DNA from: Psychroserpens damuponensis
GTDB lineage: Bacteria > Bacteroidota > Bacteroidia > Flavobacteriales > Flavobacteriaceae
Direction of reading: 5' to 3'
DNA length: 64,000 nucleotides
Assembly: GCF_000826655.1 (NCBI RefSeq)
Contig: NZ_JXJO01000003.1
Coordinates: 90,519 to 154,518 of the forward strand
Shown one piece after another: positions 1 through 8,539 of this stretch. The position numbers and the translations under genes are program-made. Below the pieces are notes generated by a model, which did no database searches, was not told the origin of the DNA, and was given only the letters and a program-made list of their open reading frames with translations. Every line of letters starts with the position of its first letter. Position 1 is the stretch's first letter.

Positions 1-544
1 AGTTGTTTAAAAACTCAGGTGCTTTTCTAGCCCAACTTATAGGTATCACTTGATCTGCGCTACCATGAGAACAATAAAAATCTAGATGAGAGTAATCGTT
101 ATCTGCTAAATTATCGTTGAGCATATCGTCACTAACATAACCGCTTAGTGCAATAATGTTCTTCACTTTTTCAGGATAGGTGAGTGCCACAGCATAACTT
201 AAAATGGTACCTTGACTAAATCCTAAAAGCGTCACGTTATCTTTATTTACTGGGTATTTTGCACAAGCTTCATCAATAAATTTGGCGATGTTATCACGAG
301 ATTCTAGAGCTTGTTCAACATCATTCCATTTGTTTTGATTGGCGTCAAAATTAATAGCATACCAAGCATTTCCGTAGGGTTGCATTGGGTGAGGAGCTCT
401 CACAGAAATGATAAATAACTCTTCTGGCAATTCTTGAGCAAACGAAAATAAATCGTTCTCGTCGCTTCCATATCCATGTAACATGATGAGTAATGGTGCA
501 TTTTCTTTTAAAGACGAAGGTCTTGTGATGTGGTGTAACGTCAT
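1..544 (-). CDS. alpha/beta hydrolase, phospholipase/carboxylesterase family (3' end missing)
   Basis: Partial gene: the frame opens with ATG at 544 and is still open at the left edge, giving 181 codons. The translation starts MTLHHITRPSS and carries the oxyanion-hole element LHGYGSDEND and the nucleophile elbow GFSQG (Ser about residue 110), followed by GSADQVIP, whose Asp is the expected acid of the triad. The catalytic His lies beyond the window. This is the pattern of the phospholipase/carboxylesterase (YpfH/EstB-like) serine hydrolases, which are cytoplasmic; no signal peptide is seen. The true substrate cannot be told from sequence. It starts 6 bases after the preceding small membrane-protein gene and looks like the last gene of a batA-led operon. 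Confidence 0.85.
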   Translation of the reverse strand, partial: MTLHHITRPSSLKENAPLLIMLHGYGSDENDLFSFAQELPEELFIISVRAPHPMQPYGNAWYAINFDANQNKWNDVEQALESRDNIAKFIDEACAKYPVNKDNVTLLGFSQGTILSYAVALTYPEKVKNIIALSGYVSDDMLNDNLADNDYSHLDFYCSHGSADQVIPISWARKAPEFLNN

Positions 545-550
545 ATTTTA

Positions 551-880
551 TTAACCTATGTTAGAAAACCATTTTTGAAACAATGGTCCTAAAATTGGAA
601 CTTCATTCATTTTTTTTCCTACAGCTCCAATAATTCCGTAGATAAAAAGGGCAATAAAAAATATCCAAAATGACATTGAAATCATCCAGCTATTAAATGC
701 GCCAATAAAATACCCTAATAGCATTTGTAGTAACCATAAACCTAAGGCTTGGCGAATGTGAAAAGAGACTAAAGGGTTTGGTTTATCACGATTCAAAAAA
801 AAGGCAATTAGAGTTCCGATAAGCGTTATATAGGCTATAATTGCTAAGTTGTCGTTGTTGTTTTCAGCTGTATGTTGCAT
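551..880 (-). CDS. small membrane protein, DUF4870-like
   Basis: 109 residues. After a short polar N-terminus there are three to four hydrophobic segments (about residues 12-28, 45-62, 66-90) with the motif NPLVSFHIRQALGLW between the first and second, which is typical of the DUF4870 (Tic20-like) small membrane proteins. Function is unknown; the family name implies nothing about the reaction. It lies 4 bases downstream of the dihydroorotase-like gene and 6 bases before the esterase, so it is probably co-transcribed with both. Inner-membrane location is inferred from the hydrophobic segments and absence of a cleavable signal. Confidence 0.75.
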   Translation of the reverse strand: MQHTAENNNDNLAIIAYITLIGTLIAFFLNRDKPNPLVSFHIRQALGLWLLQMLLGYFIGAFNSWMISMSFWIFFIALFIYGIIGAVGKKMNEVPILGPLFQKWFSNIG

Positions 881-884
881 GTAT

Positions 885-2138
885 TTATTTTAATATCAAT
901 TGATTGTTAGAGAAAATGCCGTAAACCGTTCCTTTTAATTCTCTATCTAAAAACATAGAATTTTTGGATGTAGATAAGATATTTTCCGAAGAAAAAGTAG
1001 ACGTGTCATTTGGATTAAACAAAGTTAAATTTGCTTCGTTTCCTATTGAAACAGATGTGTTTTCAATATTAAAACGCTCTTTTCCTTTGGTGAGTAATTC
1101 AATAGTTTTTTTAATGGTGAATATAGAATTTAAGGCTCCAAAAGCACTTTCTAAACCAATGGTTCCGTATTTGGCGTAATCAAATTCTATCTTTTTATGC
1201 TCGATGTCTATCGGGTTATGATCGCTTGTGACCATGTCAATAGTTCCATCTTTAAGACCCTCAATTAATGCCTCGATATCGCTTTGAGTTCTCAGAGGTG
1301 GCAACACTTTAAAATTGGTATCAAATGTTGTTAAATTCTCATCTGTAAACACCAAATTATGAATGGCAACGCTACATGTCACATCTAGTTTTTTAAGTTT
1401 CGCTGCTCGTATTAATTCTACCGATTTTGCAGTAGATATGGTTGGGATATGCAATTTACCTTCGGTATATTCTAAGATGAATAGATCTCGAGCAATTTGT
1501 AATTCTTCGGCTAAAGCAGGATTTCCTTTTAAACCTAGAGAGGTACTTGTCACATTTTCATTCATGACACCTAAACCGCTAATTTTTGATTCCTGCGGAA
1601 ATGAGCACACCAAACCACCAAAATTGCTTGCGTACTGTAAGGCAACTTTCATTAAGTTTGGATTAGTGATTGGTTTTTGATAATCATAAAATGCTACAGC
1701 TCCTGCTGATGTCATATCAAATAACTCTGCTAAGTCAACACCTGCACTATCTTTTGTTAATGCACCAATGGGTAATAATTGGACAGCATTTTTTGCCGAT
1801 TTAGATTTCAAGAAAGCAATATCGGCATAACTATCAATCACAGGATTGGTGTTAGCATTCACAGCAACCGAAGTAAATCCAGAAAGTGCAGCAGTTTTAA
1901 GTCCGTTTTCAATCGTCTCACGTTCTTCATAACCTGGTTCACCAAAACTTACCGAACTATCAAACCAACCTTGAGATACATGAAGGTTATCTAGTGTAAT
2001 CTCTTTATAGTTTTTTGGATTTTGAATGTGTTTAGATATTTGAGAAATTAATCCCTTTTCAATTAGAATATCAACGGTTTGATTGTGAAAATCGCTTTTA
2101 GGGTCAACTATAATGGCAGATTTTACAAGTACGTTCAT
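885..2138 (-). CDS. dihydroorotase-like protein lacking metal ligands (probable pseudo-enzyme)
   Basis: 417 residues with the overall layout of class I dihydroorotases (amidohydrolase superfamily). The usual DxHxH metal motif before EPGxE is here D60-S61-S62-V63-S64 followed by GEPGYE, so both histidines are gone. The HxxHxS segment reads H230-I-P-T-I-S (second His replaced), and the segment that usually holds another ligand His reads GLVCSFPQES. H260 (in SVAIHNLVFTDE) and D306 (in VTSDHNP) remain. From family knowledge such non-catalytic DHOases (PyrC') can act as structural partners of aspartate carbamoyltransferase; pyrB is in this window at 54.7 kb but not adjacent. It overlaps batA by 4 bases. 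A real PyrC is probably encoded elsewhere. Databases will often label it simply dihydroorotase. Confidence 0.85.
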   Translation of the reverse strand: MNVLVKSAIIVDPKSDFHNQTVDILIEKGLISQISKHIQNPKNYKEITLDNLHVSQGWFDSSVSFGEPGYEERETIENGLKTAALSGFTSVAVNANTNPVIDSYADIAFLKSKSAKNAVQLLPIGALTKDSAGVDLAELFDMTSAGAVAFYDYQKPITNPNLMKVALQYASNFGGLVCSFPQESKISGLGVMNENVTSTSLGLKGNPALAEELQIARDLFILEYTEGKLHIPTISTAKSVELIRAAKLKKLDVTCSVAIHNLVFTDENLTTFDTNFKVLPPLRTQSDIEALIEGLKDGTIDMVTSDHNPIDIEHKKIEFDYAKYGTIGLESAFGALNSIFTIKKTIELLTKGKERFNIENTSVSIGNEANLTLFNPNDTSTFSSENILSTSKNSMFLDRELKGTVYGIFSNNQLILK

Positions 2139-4060
2139 TTTAGAAATTTTAAGATGAGCATTTCAATGATTAAAAAAATCACTGCAAAAATAACAAACCA
2201 TTTCCATAGTTCATTAACATTTGTAGCACTTTTAATCTCACTTATTGCAGATGCTACAGAATTGTCTATAGTCACATTTGTGATGCTTTGAGTATCAAAA
2301 TAATTGAGATGACTTTCCTTACGATTAAAATTAAAACTCAAATTTTTAAGAAAGGTGTCTTTATTTTTTACTGAAATAATTCCGGCAACATCAGGATACG
2401 TATTCGTAATCAGTTCTACTTTATTATCATAGGTTTGTTGCAACGGTATTACAGAATTCTCACCATTTACCAAAGTCAAAATATCGTCCTGTTGTAGTTG
2501 TGTAGCGATATCAATGGTGTTTTCTTCTCCAATAGTATAGTATAAATTTCCGGTTTTTAAACTCTGTTTTCCAATATTATATAACACAGGAACGATTAAA
2601 GGTGAGTTCTTAAAATTAGAATTTTTAGTATCTATAGCTGCGGAAAATCTAAAGGCGTTACCACTTTGAGCGAGAAAGGATGTGCCATCTTCATAGCTTA
2701 AAATCGAAGACACAGAGCTCGTGATATTTGTATAAAAGCCATTTACTTTTGGATATTGAAAATTAGACACTTGTTTATCAAAAACATTAGACAATAATGG
2801 ATGCGCATAATTAATTGTCGTAATTTTCTTTTCTACCGTATTTAGTGTGCTAAATTGAGAAAACCCATAACCATTAAAAAGTTGATTATAGGTGTTAACT
2901 CTAATGTTATTTGAAGGGATTACTAGTAATTTCCCTCCATTTTCAGTAAACGATTTTAAAGCAGTAGTTAATGAGCTGGGAATATCTACCAACTCATTTA
3001 AAATAATTAAATTCTGTTGTTCTAACGTGTTATAATTTAAAGCACTAAACTTTGATGCTGTATAGTTAAATTCATCACTTGTATAAATTTTTTGAAGAAA
3101 TGTATCATCAACTTCGTTAATGGCTAACACATTAATTTTTTCGCGTTGATCTATATTAAAATAGAGTGTATTATCATATTGCAAATTACGATCTTCAATA
3201 ACTAGTTTACCATTAAACACCGAATTTGTAGGTATTGTAAAGCTTGTTGTGGCTTCATCTGTAATAGTTACTGCAGTTTTTGCAATAAGCTTATCATCGT
3301 TAAAAAGTGATACAGGTAAGGTTTCAATAGCATCACCTTGGTTTTTAACATGAACTGTAAGTTCTAAATTTTCTACTGTTGTTTTACTAATGTAAACACT
3401 ATCAACAGTAATATTATTTTGGTTTACTGGTTTAAGTTGTACTAATTTAAGCTTAATTAAACTATCATTTGTAGCTGTAAGACTTTCGTTTTTTTGTTGA
3501 AAATCTGAGACTAAAACTAAATTTTTAATAGCACTCTCATCATTAGAAAACAGCTTTTTTCCTTTTAAAACGGCTGCATCATAAGCCAATTGGTTTGGAG
3601 AATGCTTGAGTTGAATTAAATCATTTTTAATAGCTTTTACCGTTGTTTTATTAAAATTAGCGTCATTAGTGAAAATGGATATAGGCTCATTCTCATCAAT
3701 ATTCTCAATTATATCTTGGATAGCTATATTAAGTAAACTCCCATTAGTACTAGGAGATTGCATACTAAACGAATTATCGAGATAAATAACGGTTTCACTT
3801 TTGGTATTAAAACTATTAGAGTTTGATATATAAGGTTGTGCAAATGCAATAATCACAAAAGCCAATAATAACATTCTCGTTATTAAGGTCAGCCATTTTT
3901 TTAGTTGTGAGCTTTTACGTGTTTGTATTGTCAATTCTTTTAAAAACTGAACATTAGTAAACGCAACACTTTTAAATTTTCTAAGTTGAAATAAGTGAAC
4001 AATAATAGGAATAATGAGCAGAAGTAAAGCGTAAAGTAGTTCTGGATGTTTAAACTGCAT
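2135..4060 (-). CDS. BatA N-terminal domain protein with von Willebrand-like region
   Basis: 641 residues. The N-terminus (MQFKHPELLYALLLLIIPI, then HLFQLRKFKSVAFTNVQFL) is the aerotolerance-regulator/BatA N-terminal signature of Bacteroidota, followed by a second membrane segment near residues 57-75 (LTRMLLLAFVIIAFAQP). A VWA-like part starts at about residue 88 (VIYLDNSFSMQSPS), with a partial MIDAS-like DNSFS. A long periplasmic region follows and a last membrane segment ends the protein (LWKWFVIFAVIFLIIEMLIL). First gene of the apparent operon with the dihydroorotase-like, DUF4870-like and esterase genes. A TAnnTTTG-type -7 box reads on the minus strand at 4092-4099. The molecular role of this stand-alone BatA type is not established. 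Confidence 0.85.
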   Translation of the reverse strand: MQFKHPELLYALLLLIIPIIVHLFQLRKFKSVAFTNVQFLKELTIQTRKSSQLKKWLTLITRMLLLAFVIIAFAQPYISNSNSFNTKSETVIYLDNSFSMQSPSTNGSLLNIAIQDIIENIDENEPISIFTNDANFNKTTVKAIKNDLIQLKHSPNQLAYDAAVLKGKKLFSNDESAIKNLVLVSDFQQKNESLTATNDSLIKLKLVQLKPVNQNNITVDSVYISKTTVENLELTVHVKNQGDAIETLPVSLFNDDKLIAKTAVTITDEATTSFTIPTNSVFNGKLVIEDRNLQYDNTLYFNIDQREKINVLAINEVDDTFLQKIYTSDEFNYTASKFSALNYNTLEQQNLIILNELVDIPSSLTTALKSFTENGGKLLVIPSNNIRVNTYNQLFNGYGFSQFSTLNTVEKKITTINYAHPLLSNVFDKQVSNFQYPKVNGFYTNITSSVSSILSYEDGTSFLAQSGNAFRFSAAIDTKNSNFKNSPLIVPVLYNIGKQSLKTGNLYYTIGEENTIDIATQLQQDDILTLVNGENSVIPLQQTYDNKVELITNTYPDVAGIISVKNKDTFLKNLSFNFNRKESHLNYFDTQSITNVTIDNSVASAISEIKSATNVNELWKWFVIFAVIFLIIEMLILKFLK

Positions 4061-4091
4061 TCCTGTTTTTGGGATTGTTATTGATAATGCT

Positions 4092-4099
4092 CAAATATA
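4092..4099 (-). promoter_or_regulatory. -7 promoter element upstream of the batA operon
   Basis: On the minus strand this reads TATATTTG, a perfect match to the Bacteroidota -7 consensus TAnnTTTG, about 32 bases upstream of the batA start. No convincing TTG -33 element is seen at the usual distance, so the call rests on the -7 box alone. Confidence 0.4.
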
Positions 4100-4206
4100 G
4101 AAAATGATGAGGGATTTGTAGGTTTTGGTTTTGAGAAATTTAACTTTTAGTTATTTTTTCGTTATGACTTTTATTTTGGTAAAAACGTCTTGGTATCATA
4201 ATTTAG

Positions 4207-5214
4207 TTAACAGAAAAAGAAATAATCCATCATGGATGCCATTTGTAATGATTTTAAATACTGTTTAATTTCTAATTGAGCTTCAGTATTGGCGACACTT
4301 ACAATGCTTTGAGGATGTTTTAAGGTGTTTAAATGTTCAAAACTATAGAGTAGCTCATCATATATATGTTTACCAATTTTTTTTGGATTGTCACAAATCC
4401 ATATAAAAGGAACGTTTCTTTCTTTTAAAAGTTTTGCTACTTTTTTACCTTTTTGTCCTGCTCCCCAAATGGTTAATGGTCGCGAAGGTTCATAATTGAG
4501 TTCTAAAAAATAATCGACTTTGAGTTCTAAAAAATGATTTTCGGCATAATGGTCATCGGTTCTTGATGCTCTTGTGCTATAATCTCTCCAATAGTGTAAA
4601 ACAGATGTGGTTGGTATGCAGCACATTTCATTTTTATAAAACCTGAAAGCTAGGTCGTAATCTTCAGGGTAACGGTTAGGTGTAAAGGCTCCGCATAACT
4701 CAAAATCATTGCGATGTAACATCCAACAAGGTGAGGGTATGACACATTCTTTATAAATTTCTGAGTAGTTATCACCTTTCGAGGTTAATGCGTTTAACCA
4801 AGATTCATATTTGGCATAACCGTCTCCAATACCAGCTTTACTAAAATAGTTCACCAACCCTAATGCTATATGTTTAGGTCCATGCGTTTGTAAATCGTTG
4901 AGCATAATGCTCAATTTGTTTGGATGCATGATATCGTCACTATCCATTCTTGTGATGTACGTTCCGTTACTTTTAGAATATGCTAAACGTAATGCATCAA
5001 TAATGCCTGCTCCTGAATTTTTTATCAGTTTTATGCGTTTATCCATTTCCGCGAAAGCGAAAACAATAGCATAACTGTCATCTGTAGAGTGATCGTCAAC
5101 AATAATTAGCTCCCAATTGGTATGGCTTTGATTCACAATAGATTCTAAGCATTCTGTTAAAAATTGTGATGTGTTTTTAAAAGGTGTAAGGATGCTAATA
5201 AGAGGATTTTCCAT
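4207..5214 (-). CDS. family 2 glycosyltransferase with C-terminal Rossmann-like extension
   Basis: 335 residues. N-terminal GT-A fold: ISILTPFKNTSQFLTECL, then IIVDDHSTDDS, and the metal-binding TRMDSDDIMHP (DXD type), all typical of GT2 enzymes of cell-surface polysaccharide synthesis. Beyond about residue 245 comes PLTIWGAGQKGKKVAKLL with WICDNPKKIGKHI, a glycine-rich nucleotide-binding-like segment; this extra domain occurs in some Bacteroidota GT2 proteins and its role is not known. Cytoplasmic, no signal or membrane segment. Stands alone between batA and a divergent peptidase gene. Its minus-strand -7 box (TACTTTTG, 5219-5226) is only 4 bases upstream of the ATG, so the mRNA may have little or no leader. 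Confidence 0.9.
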   Translation of the reverse strand: MENPLISILTPFKNTSQFLTECLESIVNQSHTNWELIIVDDHSTDDSYAIVFAFAEMDKRIKLIKNSGAGIIDALRLAYSKSNGTYITRMDSDDIMHPNKLSIMLNDLQTHGPKHIALGLVNYFSKAGIGDGYAKYESWLNALTSKGDNYSEIYKECVIPSPCWMLHRNDFELCGAFTPNRYPEDYDLAFRFYKNEMCCIPTTSVLHYWRDYSTRASRTDDHYAENHFLELKVDYFLELNYEPSRPLTIWGAGQKGKKVAKLLKERNVPFIWICDNPKKIGKHIYDELLYSFEHLNTLKHPQSIVSVANTEAQLEIKQYLKSLQMASMMDYFFFC

Positions 5215-5218
5215 GTTA

Positions 5219-5226
5219 CAAAAGTA
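5219..5226 (-). promoter_or_regulatory. -7 promoter element immediately upstream of the glycosyltransferase
   Basis: Minus strand TACTTTTG matches TAnnTTTG. It ends 4 bases before the ATG at 5214-5212, which predicts a transcription start on or next to the start codon (leaderless or near-leaderless mRNA). Confidence 0.4.
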
Positions 5227-5269
5227 CCATATTTAACAAAACCTTAGCTAAAATAGTAGTAACAGATTG

Positions 5270-5277
5270 TAGTTTTG
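5270..5277 (+). promoter_or_regulatory. -7 promoter element of the M61-like peptidase gene
   Basis: TAGTTTTG matches TAnnTTTG. It lies 37 bases before the chosen ATG at 5315 and directly before the alternative GTG at 5279, so it argues against the GTG as start. No clear TTG at the -33 position. Confidence 0.5.
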
Positions 5278-5314
5278 CGTGACTAAAATAAAAACAAAAA
5301 TTAATTATTTTATA

Positions 5315-7204
5315 ATGAAACACATTTTATCAACGTTTGCATTAGGCGCTTTATTATTCTCTTGTGGAGGATCAAAATCTACTGTAAATGATTTGGCGAC
5401 AGCCAACCCAATTTCTACAGCAATACACCTATCATCTGTTAAAGACGATAAAGCACCTGTGACCATAAATCCAGGTCGATTTGTTGAAGAGACAGTAACC
5501 TATAGGTTGCCTAAAGTTGTTCAAGGAACGTACTCTATTAGTAATTTTGGTAAATATATAGATGGTTTTAAGGCCTTAGATTACAACGGTAATGAAATGA
5601 CAGTAACTCGTGTAGATGACAACACTTGGACGATAGCTGATGCAAAAAATCTTGATAAAATAGAATATTTAGTTAACGATACGTTTGATCAAGAAGCTGT
5701 TGGAGGCATTGGAGGTGAACAACCTTTTTCACCTTCAGGAACTAATATAGAACCCGATAATTATGTGCTTAATCTTCATGGGTTTATTGGATATTTTGAT
5801 TCTTTAAAAAATGCACAATATACTTTAGATGTGACCGCTCCAGCAAATTTTGTACGTACATCTGCGTTACAAACTACAAATACAACCTCTAGTAGTGATG
5901 GTACTCAAATTACTACATCTTATGTGGCTCCACGTTATTTTGATATTACCGATAACCCAATGATGTATGGGAAATTAGATGTTGAAGAGTTTATGGTTGG
6001 TGATATCAACATTGTGTTGAGTGTGTATTCACCAAATAACATGCATACTGCAGTAAGTATGAAGGAGACGGTTTTTAATATGATGGAGGCTCAAAAATCG
6101 TATTTAGGCGATGTAAACACGACACCTCGTTATGACATTTATTTATATTTATCTGATGGTAGCCAAGGTGCACCTAAAGGCTTTGGTGCTTTAGAGCATC
6201 ATACCTCTACAGTTGTTGTATTGCCAGAGCAATCGACAAAAGATCAATTAGCTGCATCAATTATAGATGTTGTTGCGCATGAGTTTTTTCATATTGTAAC
6301 GCCTTTATCTGTTCATTCTGAAGATGTGCATTATTTTGATTATTATGAACCTACTTTTTCTAAACATTTATGGATGTATGAAGGTGTAACCGAGTATTTT
6401 GCTCAGCATTTTCAAGTGTATGAAGGATTAGTAGATGCAGAGACTTTTTATAATACGATGGATCAAAAAATTAGAGGTTCATTACGAATGGATGACACCA
6501 TGAGTTTCACAACAATGAGTGAAAATGTTATTGATGAGCCATATGCATCTAATTATTATAATGTGTATCAAAAAGGAGCATTAATTGGTATGTGTATTGA
6601 TATTTTAATGCGTGAAGAGAGTAATGGTAATAGAAGTATGTTATCACTAATGAAAGAATTATCTGCTAAATATGGTAAAGAAAAACCATTTGTAGACGAT
6701 AATTTGATTGCAGAAATTACTGCAATGACTTACCCATCAGTAGGAGCGTTTTTAAATACGCATGTGGTTGGTACAACTCCAATTGATTATAGTATGTATT
6801 TTGAGAAGGCAGGTTTGCAATATAAAGATGTGAATGTAGAAACCTCTTTTATACAAGATGGTAACGGATTTATTTTTGATGGAGATCGAGAAAAAATGGT
6901 GATTTTCTTTTCTGAAGGAGTAAAGAATAATAGTTTTTGGTCAGACCAAGGTGTATTGCCAGGTGATGTTATAAAAACGGTGAATGGAGAAGCGTTAACA
7001 GTAGTTAATGCTCAAGCTGTGATTGGCGCAATGTATCAATGGGCTCCTGGTCAAGACATTACTGTTGTGCTTGATAGAGATGGAAGTGAAGTGGTTATTG
7101 AAACAACATTAACTCAAGCTTATACAATGGTTGTGAAATTAGTAGAAATGGAAAACGCAACTGCTAAACAAATTGAGTTAAGAAAAGCTTGGTTAAAGGG
7201 CTAA
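5315..7204 (+). CDS. M61-family (glycyl aminopeptidase-like) lipoprotein peptidase with PDZ domain
   Basis: 629 residues from the ATG at 5315; an in-frame GTG at 5279 adds 12 residues but overlaps the likely promoter, and only the ATG start places a lipoprotein signal (MKHILSTFALGALLFSCGG) at the N-terminus. Zinc motif HEFFH at about residues 322-326 within VVAHEFFHIVTPL, with a downstream Glu in MYEGVTEYFA (about 356), as in M61 metallopeptidases. N-terminal beta-rich domain contains LPKVVQGTYSISNFG. The C-terminal PDZ-like region spans about 540-605 (GVLPGDVIKTVNGEALT). Predicted to be membrane-anchored and to degrade peptides in the periplasm or at the surface. A strong hairpin follows at 7228-7261. 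Exact specificity is unknown. Confidence 0.88.
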   Translation: MKHILSTFALGALLFSCGGSKSTVNDLATANPISTAIHLSSVKDDKAPVTINPGRFVEETVTYRLPKVVQGTYSISNFGKYIDGFKALDYNGNEMTVTRVDDNTWTIADAKNLDKIEYLVNDTFDQEAVGGIGGEQPFSPSGTNIEPDNYVLNLHGFIGYFDSLKNAQYTLDVTAPANFVRTSALQTTNTTSSSDGTQITTSYVAPRYFDITDNPMMYGKLDVEEFMVGDINIVLSVYSPNNMHTAVSMKETVFNMMEAQKSYLGDVNTTPRYDIYLYLSDGSQGAPKGFGALEHHTSTVVVLPEQSTKDQLAASIIDVVAHEFFHIVTPLSVHSEDVHYFDYYEPTFSKHLWMYEGVTEYFAQHFQVYEGLVDAETFYNTMDQKIRGSLRMDDTMSFTTMSENVIDEPYASNYYNVYQKGALIGMCIDILMREESNGNRSMLSLMKELSAKYGKEKPFVDDNLIAEITAMTYPSVGAFLNTHVVGTTPIDYSMYFEKAGLQYKDVNVETSFIQDGNGFIFDGDREKMVIFFSEGVKNNSFWSDQGVLPGDVIKTVNGEALTVVNAQAVIGAMYQWAPGQDITVVLDRDGSEVVIETTLTQAYTMVVKLVEMENATAKQIELRKAWLKG

Positions 7205-7227
7205 TAACTTATCATTATTAATTATTG

Positions 7228-7261
7228 AAAAGCCGATAGACATTACTGTTTATCGGCTTTT
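7228..7261. terminator. bidirectional terminator hairpin
   Basis: Perfect 11-base inverted repeat (AAAAGCCGATA / TATCGGCTTTT) with a 12-base loop, between convergent genes ending at 7204 and 7294; A/T tracts on both sides let it work in both directions. Confidence 0.75.
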
Positions 7262-7293
7262 GGTTTCTTAAAAATCAACTATTTCAACAATAG

Positions 7294-8481
7294 TTATTTA
7301 GCAAGAGTAAATGAAAATGTACTTCCTACACCTTCTGTGGATTCTACGGAAATATCACCACCCAATTTCTCAACTAAATCTTTTACAGTACTTAAACCAA
7401 TTCCGGTACTTGATTTTCCGAAGTCATTTTTAACCGTTTTAAAAATTTCAAAAATGTCCTCTTGTTTGTCTTTTGGAATGCCAATACCATTATCCCTAAC
7501 ACTAAACTTGTGCTTAAACAAATTAGATGTATAGGTGATTTCAATCAAACGATTAGGTTTATCGTTATATTTTAGAGCATTGTCAACGAGGTTTATTAAT
7601 ATTTGAGACAGTGCCGCTTTATTAATATTATAGACAATTAAATCATTAGGAAAAATTAATTCATCAGTTTTAGAGATGAGTATTTGTTTTATATCTTCGG
7701 AAAGTTCATCAAGTCTAACATCTTCTCTTTTTGATTTTAAAAGGTCATCGGCTTTATAATGTAATAAAATACCATCTATATAATCACTAAGCACTTTAGT
7801 GGATTCTTCAATGTATTTAATATACTCAATAGATTCTTTAGATAATTTGTTTGCATCGTCATCACGAAGTAAATCGGTAAGTGAAATAATATTTGCCAAA
7901 GGTGATTTTAAATCATGAGACACATGACTTGCAAATGAATTAAGTTTACTATTTCGTTTTTCTAATTCTTGTTTCGCTTTTTCAAGTACTGTGTTTTTCT
8001 TTCGTAGTTCAAAAAGATTAATCACTTGTTTACTTAAAGTTCTTAAAGCCTCAATTTGGGTCGTACTAAGTACTCTAGGTTTGTGATCAAAAACGCAAAG
8101 ACTGCCTAATTGATAACCTTCCGGATTTATTAAAGGCATACCAGCATAAAAAATAGCATCTAGGTCTGTAATTAAAGGATTGTTTATAAAACGTTCATCT
8201 AAGCGAGCATCAGGAACTATTAAGATGTCATCTTGTAAAATAGCATGTCCACAAAAAGAAATATCTCTTGGAGAATCTCTAAAAGGAATGCCGTAATGTG
8301 ACTTAAAATAGTTTCGGTTTTCATCAAGCACTGTGATTAATGAAATAGGAACATCACAAATATTGGCAATTAATTTAGTAATATTATCATAGTCACTTTC
8401 AGGAAGTGAGTCTAAAATATTATAAGATTTTACTGCATCTAAACGCTGTAGCTCATTTTCTGGTACTTTTGGGCTTTGCAT
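7294..8481 (-). CDS. GAF-domain sensor histidine kinase
   Basis: 395 residues, soluble. N-terminal GAF domain (about 25-160; e.g. ISFCGHAIL, GSLCVFDHKPR), a short coiled coil (162-182), a HisKA dimerisation domain with H189 in FASHVSHDLKSPL, and an ATPase domain with N box NLVDNALKYN, G1 box DNGIGIP and G2 box GIGLSTVKDLVEKLGG. It presumably senses a small ligand or redox state in the cytoplasm and autophosphorylates at H189. No response regulator gene is adjacent, so the partner is unknown. Flanked by a terminator downstream and a separate minus-strand gene upstream. Confidence 0.9.
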   Translation of the reverse strand: MQSPKVPENELQRLDAVKSYNILDSLPESDYDNITKLIANICDVPISLITVLDENRNYFKSHYGIPFRDSPRDISFCGHAILQDDILIVPDARLDERFINNPLITDLDAIFYAGMPLINPEGYQLGSLCVFDHKPRVLSTTQIEALRTLSKQVINLFELRKKNTVLEKAKQELEKRNSKLNSFASHVSHDLKSPLANIISLTDLLRDDDANKLSKESIEYIKYIEESTKVLSDYIDGILLHYKADDLLKSKREDVRLDELSEDIKQILISKTDELIFPNDLIVYNINKAALSQILINLVDNALKYNDKPNRLIEITYTSNLFKHKFSVRDNGIGIPKDKQEDIFEIFKTVKNDFGKSSTGIGLSTVKDLVEKLGGDISVESTEGVGSTFSFTLAK

Positions 8482-8539
8482 GTCGTTAATTAATTTGGGT
8501 GAAATATGTACGTAATATAAATGTTATTGGTTTTGTAAT

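Noticed and set aside
5045..5065. CGCGAAAGCG palindrome-like sequence inside the glycosyltransferase gene
   Set aside because: Only one copy in this window, so no enrichment can be claimed.
5279..5314. GTG start of the M61-like peptidase adding 12 residues
   Set aside because: It sits right after the -7 box and would hide the lipoprotein signal; ATG 5315 is preferred.
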